Shown here: piece after piece, positions 42,616 through 53,781 of the stretch
Numbering within the stretch: position 1 is the stretch's first letter
How the letters are laid out: each line of letters begins with the position of its first letter
Source: Tetrapisispora phaffii CBS 4417
Taxonomy: Eukaryota > Ascomycota > Saccharomycetes > Saccharomycetales > Saccharomycetaceae
Length of the DNA: 64,000 nucleotides
NCBI RefSeq assembly: GCF_000236905.1
Contig: NC_016529.1
Span: forward strand, 186,001-250,000
Reading direction: 5' to 3'
Made by a program: the position numbers and the translations under genes
The notes under the pieces: model-generated
Databases searched by the model: none
The model's input: only the letters and a program-made list of their open reading frames with translations
Told to the model about the DNA's origin: nothing

Positions 42616-45243
42616 ATGTTCGTTATAAAAAGAGATGGCCGTAAAGAACCAGTCAGATTCGACAAAATCACCGCAAGAATTTCTCGTTTATGCTATGGTT
42701 TAGATTCTGATCATGTTGATCCTGTCAAGGTCACTCAAAGAATTATCAGCGGTGTCTACGAAGGTGTCACTACTGAAGAGTTAGATAACTTAGCTGCTGA
42801 AACTGCTGCTTACATGACCACTGTTCATCCAGATTATGCTATTCTTGCTGCTAGATTGGCTATTTCAAATTTACATAAACAAACCACTAAATGCTTTTCT
42901 GATGTCATTCAACAATTATATGAATACATTAACCCAGAGAATAATAAACCAGCTAAGTTGATTTCTGATGATGTTTATGAAGTTGTTATGAAACATAAGG
43001 ATGAGTTAAACTCCGCTATTGTCTTCGACAGGGATTTCCAATTCAATTATTTCGGTTTCAAGACTCTAGAAAGATCATATTTGTTAAAGATGAACAATAA
43101 AGTCGCTGAACGTCCACAACATATGATTATGAGAGTCGCTTTAGGTATTCATGGTGACGATATTGAATCAGTATTAGAAACATACAATTTAATGTCTCAA
43201 AGATATTTCACTCATGCTTCTCCAACTTTATTCAATGCTGGTACCCCAAACCCACAAATGTCTTCTTGTTTCTTAGTTGCCATGAAAGATGATTCTTTAG
43301 ATGGTATTTTCGACACATTAAAAGAATGTGCTATGATTTCGAAGACTGCTGGTGGTATCGGTCTACATGCCCACAATATTCGTGCCACTGGTTCTTATAT
43401 TGCCGGTACTAACGGTACGTCCAACGGTTTGATTCCAATGTTAAGAGTTTTCAACAACACTGCTCGTTACGTCGATCAAGGTGGTAACAAGAGACCAGGT
43501 GCTATTGCTATCTATTTAGAACCATGGCACGACGATATTTTCGATTTTGTTGATATCAGAAAGAATCATGGTAAGGAAGAAATGAGAGCTAGAGATTTAT
43601 TTCCAGCTCTATGGGTCCCAGATTTATTCATGAAACGTGTTGAAGAAAACGGTGATTGGACTTTATTCTCCCCAAGTGAAGCTCCGGGTTTATCTGACGT
43701 GTATGGTGCTGAATTTGAAGCCTTATATAACAAATACGTTGCTGAAGGACGTGGTAGAAGAACTATCAAAGCACAAAAGCTATGGTATTCTATTTTAGAA
43801 GCTCAAACTGAAACCGGTACTCCGTTCATTGTCTACAAAGATGCCTGTAACAGAAAGTCTAATCAGAAGAACTTGGGTACCATTAAGTCTTCCAACTTAT
43901 GTTGTGAAATTGTTGAATACTCTGCTCCAGATGAAACTGCTGTCTGTAACTTAGCTTCTATTGCTTTGCCAGCCTTTATTGACGTTAGCGAAGACGGTAA
44001 CACTCAAACCTATAACTTTCAAAAATTACATGATGTCGCTAAGGTATTGACACGTAACTTGAATAGGGTTATTGACCGTAATTACTACCCAGTTGAGGAA
44101 GCTAAAAACTCAAATTTCAGACACAGACCAATTGCTTTAGGTATTCAAGGTTTGGCTGATACTTTCCAATTATTACGTCTTCCATTTGAATCCCAAAAGG
44201 CTAAAGAATTGAATATTCATATCTTTGAAACTTTATACCATGCTGCATTAGAGTCTTCTTGTGAGTTAGCACAAAAGGATGGACCATATCCATCATACCA
44301 AGGTTCTCCAGTTTCTAAAGGTGTTTTGCAATATGATATGTGGGGTGTTGATCCAACAGATCTATGGGATTGGGCTCCTTTAAAAGCTAATATCAAGAAA
44401 CATGGTATTAGGAACTCCCTATTGTTGGCACCAATGCCAACTGCCTCTACTTCCCAAATTTTAGGTTACAATGAATGTTTCGAACCATTCACATCCAATA
44501 TGTATCAACGTCGTACTTTGTCTGGTGAATTCCAGATTGTTAATCCATATTTATTACGTGATTTAGTTGATTTAGGTTTATGGAATGATTCTATGAAGCA
44601 ACATTTAATTACCGCTAACGGTTCTATTGCTGATTTACCAAATGTTCCACAAGAATTAAAGGAAATATATAAGACTGTTTGGGAGATCTCTCAAAAGACC
44701 ATTATTGAATTTGCTGCTGACCGTTCTGCTTTCATTGATCAATCTCATTCTTTGAACATTCACATCCGTGCCCCAACTTTTGGTAAGTTGACCAGTATGC
44801 ATTTCTACGGTTGGAAGAAGGGTTTGAAGACTGGTATGTACTATCTAAGAACACAAGCTGCTTCAGCTGCTATTCAATTCACTATTGATGCTAAGGTTGC
44901 TGAACAAGCAGCAAACGCTAAAGCCAATTTAATTAACTTAAAACGTCCAAGATACATTTCTCACAATTCAAATTCAAGCGATGCAACTGAACAAGAAGAA
45001 ACGTCAAAGTCTGCCACTCCAGTCTTTATTTCTACTAGTGACACAATCGCTTCAAGTATGTCTTCTTTAAAAATGGATGAACCAATTAATGTGGTCACAT
45101 CTACTGAACCTGTCAAAGAAGAACCAAAAAAGGAGATGAAGGATAAATCTGAAATGAACCAAGATGAATTCGATATTTTCAACTCAAAAGTTGTCGCATG
45201 TGCTATCGATAACCCAGAAGCCTGTGAAATGTGTTCAGGTTAA
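42616..45243 (+). CDS. RNR1: Ribonucleotide reductase large subunit
   Basis: The 875-residue class Ia R1 subunit reduces ribonucleoside diphosphates to deoxy forms for DNA synthesis, in complex with Rnr2/Rnr4. The ATP cone is at the N-terminus ([18 protein letters not shown]). Active-site thiols are Cys218 in [12 protein letters not shown], Cys429 in [11 protein letters not shown] (the radical-site position) and Cys444 in [16 protein letters not shown] has a second Cys directly after the radical Cys. The C-terminal shuttle pair is Cys870/Cys873 in CEMCSG. S. cerevisiae RNR1 has 888 residues and the damage-induced RNR3 869; both lie in the sister regions matched here. Three MCB boxes upstream favour the cell-cycle gene RNR1. 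Codon bias is high. Confidence 0.95.
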   Translation: MFVIKRDGRKEPVRFDKITARISRLCYGLDSDHVDPVKVTQRIISGVYEGVTTEELDNLAAETAAYMTTVHPDYAILAARLAISNLHKQTTKCFSDVIQQLYEYINPENNKPAKLISDDVYEVVMKHKDELNSAIVFDRDFQFNYFGFKTLERSYLLKMNNKVAERPQHMIMRVALGIHGDDIESVLETYNLMSQRYFTHASPTLFNAGTPNPQMSSCFLVAMKDDSLDGIFDTLKECAMISKTAGGIGLHAHNIRATGSYIAGTNGTSNGLIPMLRVFNNTARYVDQGGNKRPGAIAIYLEPWHDDIFDFVDIRKNHGKEEMRARDLFPALWVPDLFMKRVEENGDWTLFSPSEAPGLSDVYGAEFEALYNKYVAEGRGRRTIKAQKLWYSILEAQTETGTPFIVYKDACNRKSNQKNLGTIKSSNLCCEIVEYSAPDETAVCNLASIALPAFIDVSEDGNTQTYNFQKLHDVAKVLTRNLNRVIDRNYYPVEEAKNSNFRHRPIALGIQGLADTFQLLRLPFESQKAKELNIHIFETLYHAALESSCELAQKDGPYPSYQGSPVSKGVLQYDMWGVDPTDLWDWAPLKANIKKHGIRNSLLLAPMPTASTSQILGYNECFEPFTSNMYQRRTLSGEFQIVNPYLLRDLVDLGLWNDSMKQHLITANGSIADLPNVPQELKEIYKTVWEISQKTIIEFAADRSAFIDQSHSLNIHIRAPTFGKLTSMHFYGWKKGLKTGMYYLRTQAASAAIQFTIDAKVAEQAANAKANLINLKRPRYISHNSNSSDATEQEETSKSATPVFISTSDTIASSMSSLKMDEPINVVTSTEPVKEEPKKEMKDKSEMNQDEFDIFNSKVVACAIDNPEACEMCSG

Positions 45244-45765
45244 TATGTTTTACAATAGTCACATAATTCTTTTCCAAGATAATTTTTTCACACTTTCATT
45301 TCAATGGGTTTTACGGTTTTCAATTTAAATAGAAAAAATATAATATAAAATAAAATAAAATAAAATAAACGCAATTATAAAATGATAAAGTAATTATTAG
45401 ATAATTTGAAAGGTTTCTAACTAAAATATTACCTGTATACTCGAAGTTACATGTAAGCCTTATTACCAGTTATGTGTATCGTTCTTAACGAAGGACTATA
45501 TGACTTAAAAAGGGAAATTTAGATATTGGAACCCGAATCTGAAAAATGTGAGAAATTAATGTTAACATACAGTAATGTACCTAATTATATTTATGAATTG
45601 AAATTCTTTACTCTCTATATAACGTATAGATTACTTAATTGAGGGTTTCGATAAGTTTATATTTACATAAGAGGAGACTGAACTAATAGATTGAAAGGCA
45701 ATTTTAGTAATTTGTCTCATATTATCTTAGTTAGGGTTACTCGAAAATCTCGAATTCGATAGACC
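45244..45765. other. RNR1/SEC6 tandem intergenic region
   Basis: About 520 bp. A TAAAA pentanucleotide tract lies just after RNR1. A TTAGGGTT (Tbf1-type) string at 45731-45738 lies 28 bp before the SEC6 start. No gene is seen. Confidence 0.6.
45346..45369 (+). repeat. (TAAAA) pentanucleotide tract
   Basis: Nearly five tandem TAAAA units in the RNR1 3' region. It is low-complexity AT DNA and could contribute to 3'-end formation. Confidence 0.8.
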
Positions 45766-48174
45766 ATGCCACAGACTACAAATATTGAGAAAGTCTCAGA
45801 CTTACTCAAGGATGATATCTCATTAGAGAAGATATCTGGAATTAAAGAACAATTAATAAAAGAAAAGTCCACACTAGAATATCAATTAAGTAAAAAATCA
45901 GACCATTACTATGGGTTAGTAGAAGAAGGTTTGAATTTACTAGACATCTCTCAAGAGTCAGTTAAAGTCGTTAGACAAAGTTTGAACGACGTAAATAAAT
46001 TAAGCACAGAGAACAGAAGTTCTATATCTAGATATGACGTTATCTTTAATTCGACTAAAGCATATGAATTTATTGACATGACAGCATCAATTTATGATAA
46101 AATTATTCAATATGGAGAACTTACGAAAGAAATTGAGCGTCTAATTGAAGAAGAACTTGATCAAGATCCGGTCGAGACAGGTTGTCCTTACCTTTTACAA
46201 ATACATTATATGTTATCACAAGCTCGTGATTTCGAAGATCAGATGACTGTTATGGCAGATGTATCCAGTGACGATGCTAAACGAACAGTTCAGAAGTTAT
46301 TTCAAAAAAATGAAGTTCTAGTTAAAAAATTCGATAAATTATTGGGCGGATTAATAGTTGATATAATTGAAATAGTAAGGTCGGAGAATTCTTCTTTAGC
46401 GATAAGAGTTTTTAAAGTGGTGGATCTTGAAGAAAAGGAAGATCTTAAAATTATTGCTTTAAGAAATATAATAATGCAACAAGCTATTGAATTGAATAGT
46501 TCAAAAAGTAAGAAGTTACCAAATTCGGTACAAACTTCTAAATTTTCTTTGGACAAGATAACAGACAAGGATTATCAACTCAAGAAGGCTATTTATGACG
46601 AGTTATTGAATGGTTCGATATCGGGCAGAACTAATGTGAGAAACTATAAAAGTTTTGTCTTTGACACCATCAGACAATCGATACAGAATATATTTATTGA
46701 AGTACGAAGAGAATACCAAGGTGAGAGGAGATTCGAAGTTTTAGAAAACCTTGATTGGGTATTCAATGAATTATTATTGGTTAAAGATCATCTATCGAAA
46801 TATTGTCCAGAATATTTGAATATTTTTGATATATATTTTGAATTTTATTACGATGAACTAAATGTTTTAATTAACGAACTAGTGGAATCTGAACCGGAAA
46901 CCATATTTATTTTAGACATATTAGATTTCGATAGAACATTTAAGAAAGTATTAATCAGTGATTTTGGTTTCGATAAGAATGATGTCAAAACAATCATTGG
47001 TGATGAACAAAAAGAAAGATTATTTGCTGATTATTTGAACTTATTAGTTACTAAAATGCAAGAATGGATATCTAATTTGATTAAAGCAGAATTTGATATA
47101 TTTTCCGAAAGATCAACTCCGCCACATACGGATTCTGAAGGTTTATTGTACTTAGACGGTACAAAAACATGTTTCCAAATGTTTACGCAACAAGTTGAAG
47201 TGGCTTCGGGATCAAATCAATCTAAGATCTTAGTAGGTGTTATCGAAAAATTCTGTGGACTATTACAAACTAGACAGAAGGACTGGAATGTTGAAATACA
47301 AACCGAAGTTAAGAAACTGATTAAATATAATCAATTATACAACATAGATCCTCACAATATACCTTCAGAATATGACTGTCCGGGTGGTTTAGTTGAATAC
47401 TTGACTGCTGTGGCAAATGACCAAATGAGAGCAGCTGATTATGCTGTAGCTATTTCGAATAAATATGGTGAACTAGTCAGCAAAGTATATGAAAAATCAA
47501 TAACCAATCATATTGAAAGTACCCTTGATGGTTTTGCAGAAGTTGCAAAGCGTGCATCGATGGGTATTATTACTATTATGTTTGATGACTTAACTAAGCC
47601 ATATGAGGAGATATTTGGTAAAACATGGTATAACGGTTCGCAAGCACAACAGATATCGGATACCCTAGTTGAATATTTGACGGACTTGAAAACTCAAATG
47701 AATCCTTTTGTCTTTACAACTTTAGTTGAGTCTGTTGTAGAAGAGACTATTTTAGAATTCGTTGGATCATTGAAGTATGAGCATTCGTTTAAAAATAAAA
47801 ATAATAAATTTTTAGAATGTATGAAGAGAGACTTCGAAATATTTTATAAATTATTTATCCAATTCATTCCAGATACTGAGGATAAAGCAATAATCATTGA
47901 TGAGAAATTTAAATTAATGGAATTTTTCATGGACTTCAGTTGTAGTCCAGCGGATGAAATATTGAATACATGGAACAAATGTCTTGCTGAATATTGGGAC
48001 ACACCAGTGGAGATGTTGCAAGCCATTTTAAAGTGCAGGAAAGATATTGATAATTCTAAGCGCAAGCAGCTTGTGCTTGAAGCCAGTAGGATATTTGCTG
48101 ATCCTGAACGTGTGTCTCAAATGGTCAACAACGGAGTTCCCCCAACATTCATTAGTAGATTAGTATTAACCTAA
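45766..48174 (+). CDS. SEC6: Exocyst complex subunit Sec6
   Basis: The 802-residue protein matches Sec6 (805). Sec6 is a subunit of the octameric exocyst that tethers secretory vesicles at sites of polarised growth and binds the t-SNARE Sec9. The sequence is helical throughout with no membrane segment. The N-terminal part (about 1-140) has coiled-coil character. The C-terminal Sec6 domain contains segments such as NHIESTLDGFAEVAKRASMG and DPERVSQMVNNGVPPTFISR near the end. Position and direction match YIL068C downstream of RNR3. Its 3' end is 139 bp from that of TDA2, on the opposite strand. Confidence 0.92.
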   Translation: MPQTTNIEKVSDLLKDDISLEKISGIKEQLIKEKSTLEYQLSKKSDHYYGLVEEGLNLLDISQESVKVVRQSLNDVNKLSTENRSSISRYDVIFNSTKAYEFIDMTASIYDKIIQYGELTKEIERLIEEELDQDPVETGCPYLLQIHYMLSQARDFEDQMTVMADVSSDDAKRTVQKLFQKNEVLVKKFDKLLGGLIVDIIEIVRSENSSLAIRVFKVVDLEEKEDLKIIALRNIIMQQAIELNSSKSKKLPNSVQTSKFSLDKITDKDYQLKKAIYDELLNGSISGRTNVRNYKSFVFDTIRQSIQNIFIEVRREYQGERRFEVLENLDWVFNELLLVKDHLSKYCPEYLNIFDIYFEFYYDELNVLINELVESEPETIFILDILDFDRTFKKVLISDFGFDKNDVKTIIGDEQKERLFADYLNLLVTKMQEWISNLIKAEFDIFSERSTPPHTDSEGLLYLDGTKTCFQMFTQQVEVASGSNQSKILVGVIEKFCGLLQTRQKDWNVEIQTEVKKLIKYNQLYNIDPHNIPSEYDCPGGLVEYLTAVANDQMRAADYAVAISNKYGELVSKVYEKSITNHIESTLDGFAEVAKRASMGIITIMFDDLTKPYEEIFGKTWYNGSQAQQISDTLVEYLTDLKTQMNPFVFTTLVESVVEETILEFVGSLKYEHSFKNKNNKFLECMKRDFEIFYKLFIQFIPDTEDKAIIIDEKFKLMEFFMDFSCSPADEILNTWNKCLAEYWDTPVEMLQAILKCRKDIDNSKRKQLVLEASRIFADPERVSQMVNNGVPPTFISRLVLT

Positions 48175-48313
48175 ATACACAGGAGTGTATAATCAAATTG
48201 GACACATACGTATATATATATGTATATATGTTTATATAGATGCTACTAATACTTGTGTGTTGTTGTCATTCTTCGTGATTTGTTTATTAATTGTCATTAT
48301 ACATGTACTTGAA

Positions 48314-48682
48314 TTATTTAGATATCCATATTATCGTTATTAGTAATTGAGACATTTTCTGTTGCTCTGAATCTTCGTTTTCTTTATTAATAACATAATT
48401 ATATAAACCATCTTTTTTTGGTGACCAAGAAGCACCAAATGAATTTACTATATTTAAATTCATATTGTTGTCATTCAAATTATTAATGTCTAACCCTGTG
48501 ATAGTGACTATATATTTATAAATTGAAGAATGACTGTTTAAAGAGCTCAAAATTTCTTGAATGAATTTATCATTCTCAAAATTGTCCTTCAACTTCTCAT
48601 AACAGGTTTCAATCAGTTCAACCAATTTATCTTTATTCAATGGGCAATTCTCAAGTTTAGATCCCTCGATTTCAACACTCAT
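48314..48682 (-). CDS. TDA2: Tctex1-type dynein-light-chain-like protein of actin patches
   Basis: The 122-residue protein matches Tda2 (126). It has a Tctex1/DYNLT-like fold and works with Aim21 to limit actin filament barbed-end growth in endocytic patches. Identification rests on size, order against SEC6/RNR1 and VTC1 (YER070W-YER072W), and recognisable segments. These are NKDKLVELIETCYEKLKDNF (helix), YKYIVTITGLD (strand) and SFGASWSPKKDGLYNYVINK. The end LLITIIWISK gives the last strand. No catalytic residues are expected. Confidence 0.8.
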   Translation of the reverse strand: MSVEIEGSKLENCPLNKDKLVELIETCYEKLKDNFENDKFIQEILSSLNSHSSIYKYIVTITGLDINNLNDNNMNLNIVNSFGASWSPKKDGLYNYVINKENEDSEQQKMSQLLITIIWISK

Positions 48683-48899
48683 TATTTCCAGTTGTCACAC
48701 AAAAAAAAGATAAACAGTTCAAACAGATGTAACTCAAGTGGTCCTTCTGTTCCAATTGACCAACTAGGGCACCATAAAGAATGCCAAATAAAACTAATTG
48801 CAACTAACGTTTAATATATATATATATATTTACGCCCTTGTATGTATAATTGCTATTAAGCATTTTACATGATTTTGTGATCACATGACACGAGCATAT

Positions 48900-48951
48900 T
48901 TAGGGCTTAAACCTACACAGCCCTAAACATCTGTGGAAAGCTGTTAGGGTT
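48900..48951. promoter_or_regulatory. Three Tbf1-type motifs (ARCCCTAA) in 52 bp
   Basis: Exact ARCCCTAA matches occur at 48900-48907 (minus), 48919-48926 (plus) and 48944-48951 (minus). The first two form an inverted repeat TTAGGGC/GCCCTAA with a 13-base loop. Tbf1 binds TTAGGG-type DNA and in yeasts marks snoRNA and some other promoters. Binding is inferred. Confidence 0.6.
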
Positions 48952-48988
48952 TGTTCCAGTCGTACGGTACAACCAGTCTTAACCCTCT

Positions 48989-48995
48989 CACGTGG
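48989..48995 (+). promoter_or_regulatory. Pho4-type E-box CACGTGG
   Basis: CACGTGG matches the high-affinity Pho4 core and lies about 370 bp upstream of VTC1, a gene induced by phosphate starvation in S. cerevisiae. Cbf1 could also bind. Confidence 0.5.
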
Positions 48996-49339
48996 CTCGC
49001 CGAAAATGGAAATGTCCGATTTAGTGAAAAAAATGTTTATTGGTACGGCATCTTCTGTGGTGAATGACTCTTCCAGCCTAAAATGAAACTGAAAATAATC
49101 TGAAATCGTCAAAATAAGAACTAAGGTTCATGAAATTAGATACTGAATAAAGGTTAGCAACAATGCAACTTTTGTAATTTATATATATATATATAGTGTG
49201 TGTTGTGTATGTGTGCGGATTGCATATTAAAAGTTCTCTTATTTTGATTTAATCCGGTTCTATTTTTTTTGAGTTAGTGGTTTTCGGCACAATATCAGAC
49301 TTCAATAAGGATTGCTGCTTGCACAGGCTCTTTACATAG

Positions 49340-49747
<408 letters not shown>

Positions 49748-50399
49748 ATGAACTAGGATCACTTCCATTCCATTGTGTTCTCTTTCCTCCCACCGCCCCT
49801 CCAATGCAGAGCGTAAGATAGCAAGATTGATCACAAAGGCTCGGACACACGGCTCAGTTCTCGGATCGTTAGAACATGATACACAACTTTCATATATCTA
49901 CATGCATTGCTCCATAAACCATTATGTAAGTATTATTTTTATTATAAACATTCGATTATATTCTTTATTTCTCATGGCCCATCGAGGATGGGATCAATAA
50001 TTCTTTTTGTTTTATAGTATAAGTTAAAAATCGTTAAGACATCGACCATACTGGTCATTGAGTATACTGCAATTTGTTGTGTTTGAATATTATAGGGCCC
50101 CTTTTGGGGTTAAAGTAACTGCCGTATTCTCATCTCATCATCTCCCACTCCATCTTAAATAGATGCTTTACATAATGGCACTCTTGTGTAGTTCCGGGTA
50201 ACGTTAACATTTGACATAAATCTAAATTCAAGACAATGAAATATTGAAACATTCAAATGCAAGATATTGTCTCTAGCACTCCAGTCTTTATCCTTGGTAT
50301 TTAAATATGTCAAGTGTTTGTCTTTTAGCTTGCGAAGTGAGTCATACGATATTTGTTTTAAGGGTTATTTCAGTAGCATATCAACAAGATTAACTCATA
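49748..50399. other. VTC1/MAM33 tandem intergenic region
   Basis: About 650 bp. A Reb1-type CCGGGTAA lies at 50194-50201. A short 75-codon frame (49773-50000) is not supported. RPS24, found between SEC6 and MAM33 in S. cerevisiae, is not present. Confidence 0.6.
50194..50201 (+). promoter_or_regulatory. Reb1-type site CCGGGTAA
   Basis: Exact match, about 200 bp upstream of MAM33, a typical promoter distance. Inferred from motif only. Confidence 0.5.
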
Positions 50400-51257
50400 A
50401 TGTCATTCCGTCTTTTAACTCGTTCCGCTGTCCAAAGAAATATTGTTAACAATATTATAAGAAGAAGTAATATTTCTTCCTCAAGAAACAGTATAATCTC
50501 ATCCTCTATCAAATTAAGTTCAACTTTTTTGAATAGACAATTTTCTAGTTCCATCACTAGGTTCGATCAATTATCCAATAACGTTGCTAGTATTTTGAAA
50601 TCAGAATACAATTTGGAATCAGATGCTCTAAAAAACTCTGATGAAACAATTACAGAAACAAATACAAGTATTAATGAATATTTAACTAAATATTCATTTG
50701 AACTAGTGGAATCAAAGGGTGTCAATGTACAAGAGATTGTTAAGAGAACAGACAAAGAAACCATTAGAGTGTTTTTTGATATTGCACAAGTGGCAAATTT
50801 ACCATATGATCCAGTTATGAATGATGAGGCTACTGCTCAAAATGAAAATGGTGAATCTTCTAACTTGGTAAATGAAGATGATTTCAATTCTTTAGCCGAT
50901 AATTTCGCTAATGTTAACGTTGTCGTTACTAATAACGCTAAAAAAACTGCTGTTTCTTTCGAACTGTTAATGAATTTGGCAGAAGGTTCTTTCTATGTTG
51001 ACAGCGTTACTCCATTTGAAACTGAAACTGCTGCATTAGACAGAACTGCAGATTCTGAAGTTAAAAGGGAGTTGGCTTACCATGGCCCACCATTTACTAA
51101 CTTAGATGAAGAGTTACAGGAAGCTCTAGAAGTCTACTTAGAAAGTAGAGGTATTACCAGTGAACTAACTTCTTTCATTACAGGATACTCTGAATTGAAA
51201 GAAAATACAGAATATATTTCATGGTTGAATAATATGGCTAATTTTTTTGAAAAATAA
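50400..51257 (+). CDS. MAM33: Mitochondrial matrix acidic protein, p32/gC1qR family
   Basis: The 285-residue precursor matches Mam33 (266). It is a trimeric, very acidic matrix protein linked to mitochondrial ribosome function and respiration. The first 50 residues are Arg/Ser/Asn-rich with almost no acids, as in a matrix presequence. The mature part shows typical p32 elements: [56 protein letters not shown] and the end [20 protein letters not shown]. An acidic low-complexity loop (about 145-165) is expected in the family. Position matches YIL070C. Confidence 0.93.
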   Translation: MSFRLLTRSAVQRNIVNNIIRRSNISSSRNSIISSSIKLSSTFLNRQFSSSITRFDQLSNNVASILKSEYNLESDALKNSDETITETNTSINEYLTKYSFELVESKGVNVQEIVKRTDKETIRVFFDIAQVANLPYDPVMNDEATAQNENGESSNLVNEDDFNSLADNFANVNVVVTNNAKKTAVSFELLMNLAEGSFYVDSVTPFETETAALDRTADSEVKRELAYHGPPFTNLDEELQEALEVYLESRGITSELTSFITGYSELKENTEYISWLNNMANFFEK

Positions 51258-51454
51258 GAGCAACCACACATGTTAATTGAAACACTAAAGTGAGTACCAA
51301 AATTATACATCTATGTTATATAACATTTGTTCATGTAAATAGTTTGATCTGGCATTCTTAATTGATTGCTTAAATAATTATGTTTAATATAATAATTTTT
51401 TTTAATATTTACAGTAGTTTATATATACTATTTCATTATTTCATGACAGGAATA

Positions 51455-53410
51455 TTATTTCTCATTGATTATTGTATTAGGTATCTCGTTTTTCAGAATC
51501 ATTGTACTCCATTTTTTAATTATATATTCCATTTCACCTTTAATTTTATCAAACTCCCCCTTTTCAAGATAGTCGACTCTTTCAACTAATTTGTTCTTAT
51601 ATCTCAATAGTAATCTTCTGAATAAAAAGTCTCTTTTACTTTCTTCTGACATGTCTGCTAATTTAGAATCATTGAAATTATCGATTGAAAATAATTCTAA
51701 ATATAGTTTAATCAATCTAATACCTTCCAAAGAAATATAAACATCTTCTGATATTAAGTCTTTGGTCTGTCCTTCCTTTAAGTTAATAACATCAAAAATT
51801 CCAGAGTTAATTGATTTCATATATTCATGTACCACACTTTCTAAAATTTTGGTGGGTATCTCCCCAGTTTTGTTTAAATTTTTGATAACAACGAAAAGAA
51901 ATTTCCATGATTTTTTACCAAGAATCCTTGACTTGTAAAGATTAGAATAGACGCCATCGTTTGTTTTTAAAAAGTCTAAATATGCATTCATCATGTTTTC
52001 TATTATCTCAGCATTATAATATGACTTAGCTTTTAAAGATTGTCTTACAAAAGATTTGTTAATTAATACAATTGTATGCTTGGAGATTTTAATATTTAGT
52101 TTTTCTTCCATCATTTTAAAGATATCTAAACATTTAAAAGCACAGTTCTTCGGTTCCTTTTGGATTACAATTGAAAGTAAGTTATGGCACATTGCCAAAT
52201 CAATCATCAGAGGATTCTTTTTAGCAATCTCTTCAAAGCTTCTAATTCCAGTTTGATAATTTCCCGAGTTAAGGCATGCATCTAAGAATAAACTATAAAT
52301 ATGCCTATTCAAAGGAAATCTTTTTCCAATCTTCCAATCGGCTAGCTCTGGCAAATGAACTATCCCAGAGTGTATTAATTCAGGCTTCTCTGCTATAGTA
52401 ACGTTAAAATATCTTTGAATTGCTATCATAGATGTCCTGCTAAATTCAAGATTGTTCCTTTTATTCAGAGTATTACAAATTTCATATAGCAACTTGGAGT
52501 CGATATGTTTGCCTTTAATTTCCGAGATCACACTATCAAATACATCAACAAAAAGTTCATCTGAATCAATATTTGACAAGGCCTTTAGTATCCAAGTGTA
52601 TGATTGTGGTTCTTTATAAACACCTGGGATTTTCGTTTCAAACAATTTTAACAATGGGGTCACGTTGTCGTGATTACAGAGCGTGCTTAACGCAGCATTG
52701 TATTCAATTTGATTTAATTCATTTTTTTCTATCTTTCTTTCAACAATATTTGATATAGAGTCTATAATTTTTTTGGACAACGGTTGGGGAACTTGGGATA
52801 ACTCACTAAATAGTATAGTATACGTATATTCATTAGTTGGTATTCCCCATTTTTTGGACCAATTGTACAATTTGATTGCTGACAATGGCTGATTCATATC
52901 TTTGATATAATATTTAATAATACTATTTAAACCAGATGCTCCTCTTTGCTTTGCTAATCTCACAACCCATATTGCCTTCTCTACCTGACTACGGCGCAAA
53001 AATCGTGTTACTACATCGTTAACAAGTTTTGCATCTCTTAATTGTTCACCTGATATACCTAAAATTGTGTACATCATTCTTTTGTCCTTCGTCATAGTCA
53101 TGTACTGTACATCTTCGTTGCTAGCAGGACCGATATCGATTTTAATTGGGTCTGCATCAGGCGATGAGTTCAGGTATTTTTTATTTAATATATGTAGAGC
53201 ATGCTGTTTGGAATATGGTGTTTTATGTAACTTTTTAATATCTCTATTCTTCTGTTCTTGCAATTTCACCAATTGTTTAGCAGTTTTTCTTAATACGACA
53301 TTGTGAGTCTTAAAATAATGTAATTTTTCTTTCAACTGATTTCCTGCCCTGACACTAGAATGATGGATATCTCGTTTAACAAGGACACTAAACCGTCTGA
53401 AATTCAACAT
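51455..53410 (-). CDS. MRX1: Mitochondrial PPR-like protein of the MIOREX group
   Basis: The 651-residue protein corresponds to YER077C/Mrx1 (688 residues), a mitochondrial organellar gene-expression protein. The N-terminus MLNFRRFSVLVKRDIHHSSV is a clear basic presequence. Helical pairs resembling degenerate pentatricopeptide repeats run from about 130 to 480, for example AIKLYNWSKKWGIPTNEYTY, a typical PPR unit, and QSYTWILKALSNIDSDELFV. This implies RNA binding. Assignment is by position (next to MAM33/PCI8 and AIM9, on the opposite strand as in YER077C) and by its PPR-like character. Direct function is not known to me. Confidence 0.78.
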   Translation of the reverse strand: MLNFRRFSVLVKRDIHHSSVRAGNQLKEKLHYFKTHNVVLRKTAKQLVKLQEQKNRDIKKLHKTPYSKQHALHILNKKYLNSSPDADPIKIDIGPASNEDVQYMTMTKDKRMMYTILGISGEQLRDAKLVNDVVTRFLRRSQVEKAIWVVRLAKQRGASGLNSIIKYYIKDMNQPLSAIKLYNWSKKWGIPTNEYTYTILFSELSQVPQPLSKKIIDSISNIVERKIEKNELNQIEYNAALSTLCNHDNVTPLLKLFETKIPGVYKEPQSYTWILKALSNIDSDELFVDVFDSVISEIKGKHIDSKLLYEICNTLNKRNNLEFSRTSMIAIQRYFNVTIAEKPELIHSGIVHLPELADWKIGKRFPLNRHIYSLFLDACLNSGNYQTGIRSFEEIAKKNPLMIDLAMCHNLLSIVIQKEPKNCAFKCLDIFKMMEEKLNIKISKHTIVLINKSFVRQSLKAKSYYNAEIIENMMNAYLDFLKTNDGVYSNLYKSRILGKKSWKFLFVVIKNLNKTGEIPTKILESVVHEYMKSINSGIFDVINLKEGQTKDLISEDVYISLEGIRLIKLYLELFSIDNFNDSKLADMSEESKRDFLFRRLLLRYKNKLVERVDYLEKGEFDKIKGEMEYIIKKWSTMILKNEIPNTIINEK

Positions 53411-53777
53411 ATGTTCTCTGCAAAACCTTATAATATGTTCTTGTTTATTTAATTAGTCTTTAGCATGGAATACAAAGTCAATTAGTATATATACTTTATA
53501 TGTATGGTTGATGACATTATTTTTATAAGGCATTGCAATTTCAATTTCAATGTAAAGCTTGAAAAATTGAAAATAAAGGACATTATCATTTAAAAATCTA
53601 GAGATATTGCAGATATATTATAATGGATACAAAATTCACCAAGTTTATTCAATTGGTAAACTGTTAAGATCAACTATTTGTATAGATAAATATATATTTA
53701 ATTGTGTGAAAAATAGAAAGTGTGGTGATTATTCAATTCTGAACGGTTAGAACGATATTTTATCTAATGCCAGGAAT
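53411..53777. other. Divergent MRX1/PCI8 promoter region
   Basis: About 370 bp of very AT-rich DNA. It contains a short upstream ORF before PCI8 (listed). No other element is recognised. Confidence 0.55.
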
Positions 53778-53781
53778 ATGA
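53767..53781 (+). promoter_or_regulatory. Four-codon upstream ORF overlapping the PCI8 start (ATGA)
   Basis: ATG-CCA-GGA-ATA-TGA ends so that its TGA shares bases with the PCI8 ATG. Such an arrangement would force leaky scanning or re-initiation and suggests translational damping. Confidence 0.4.
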
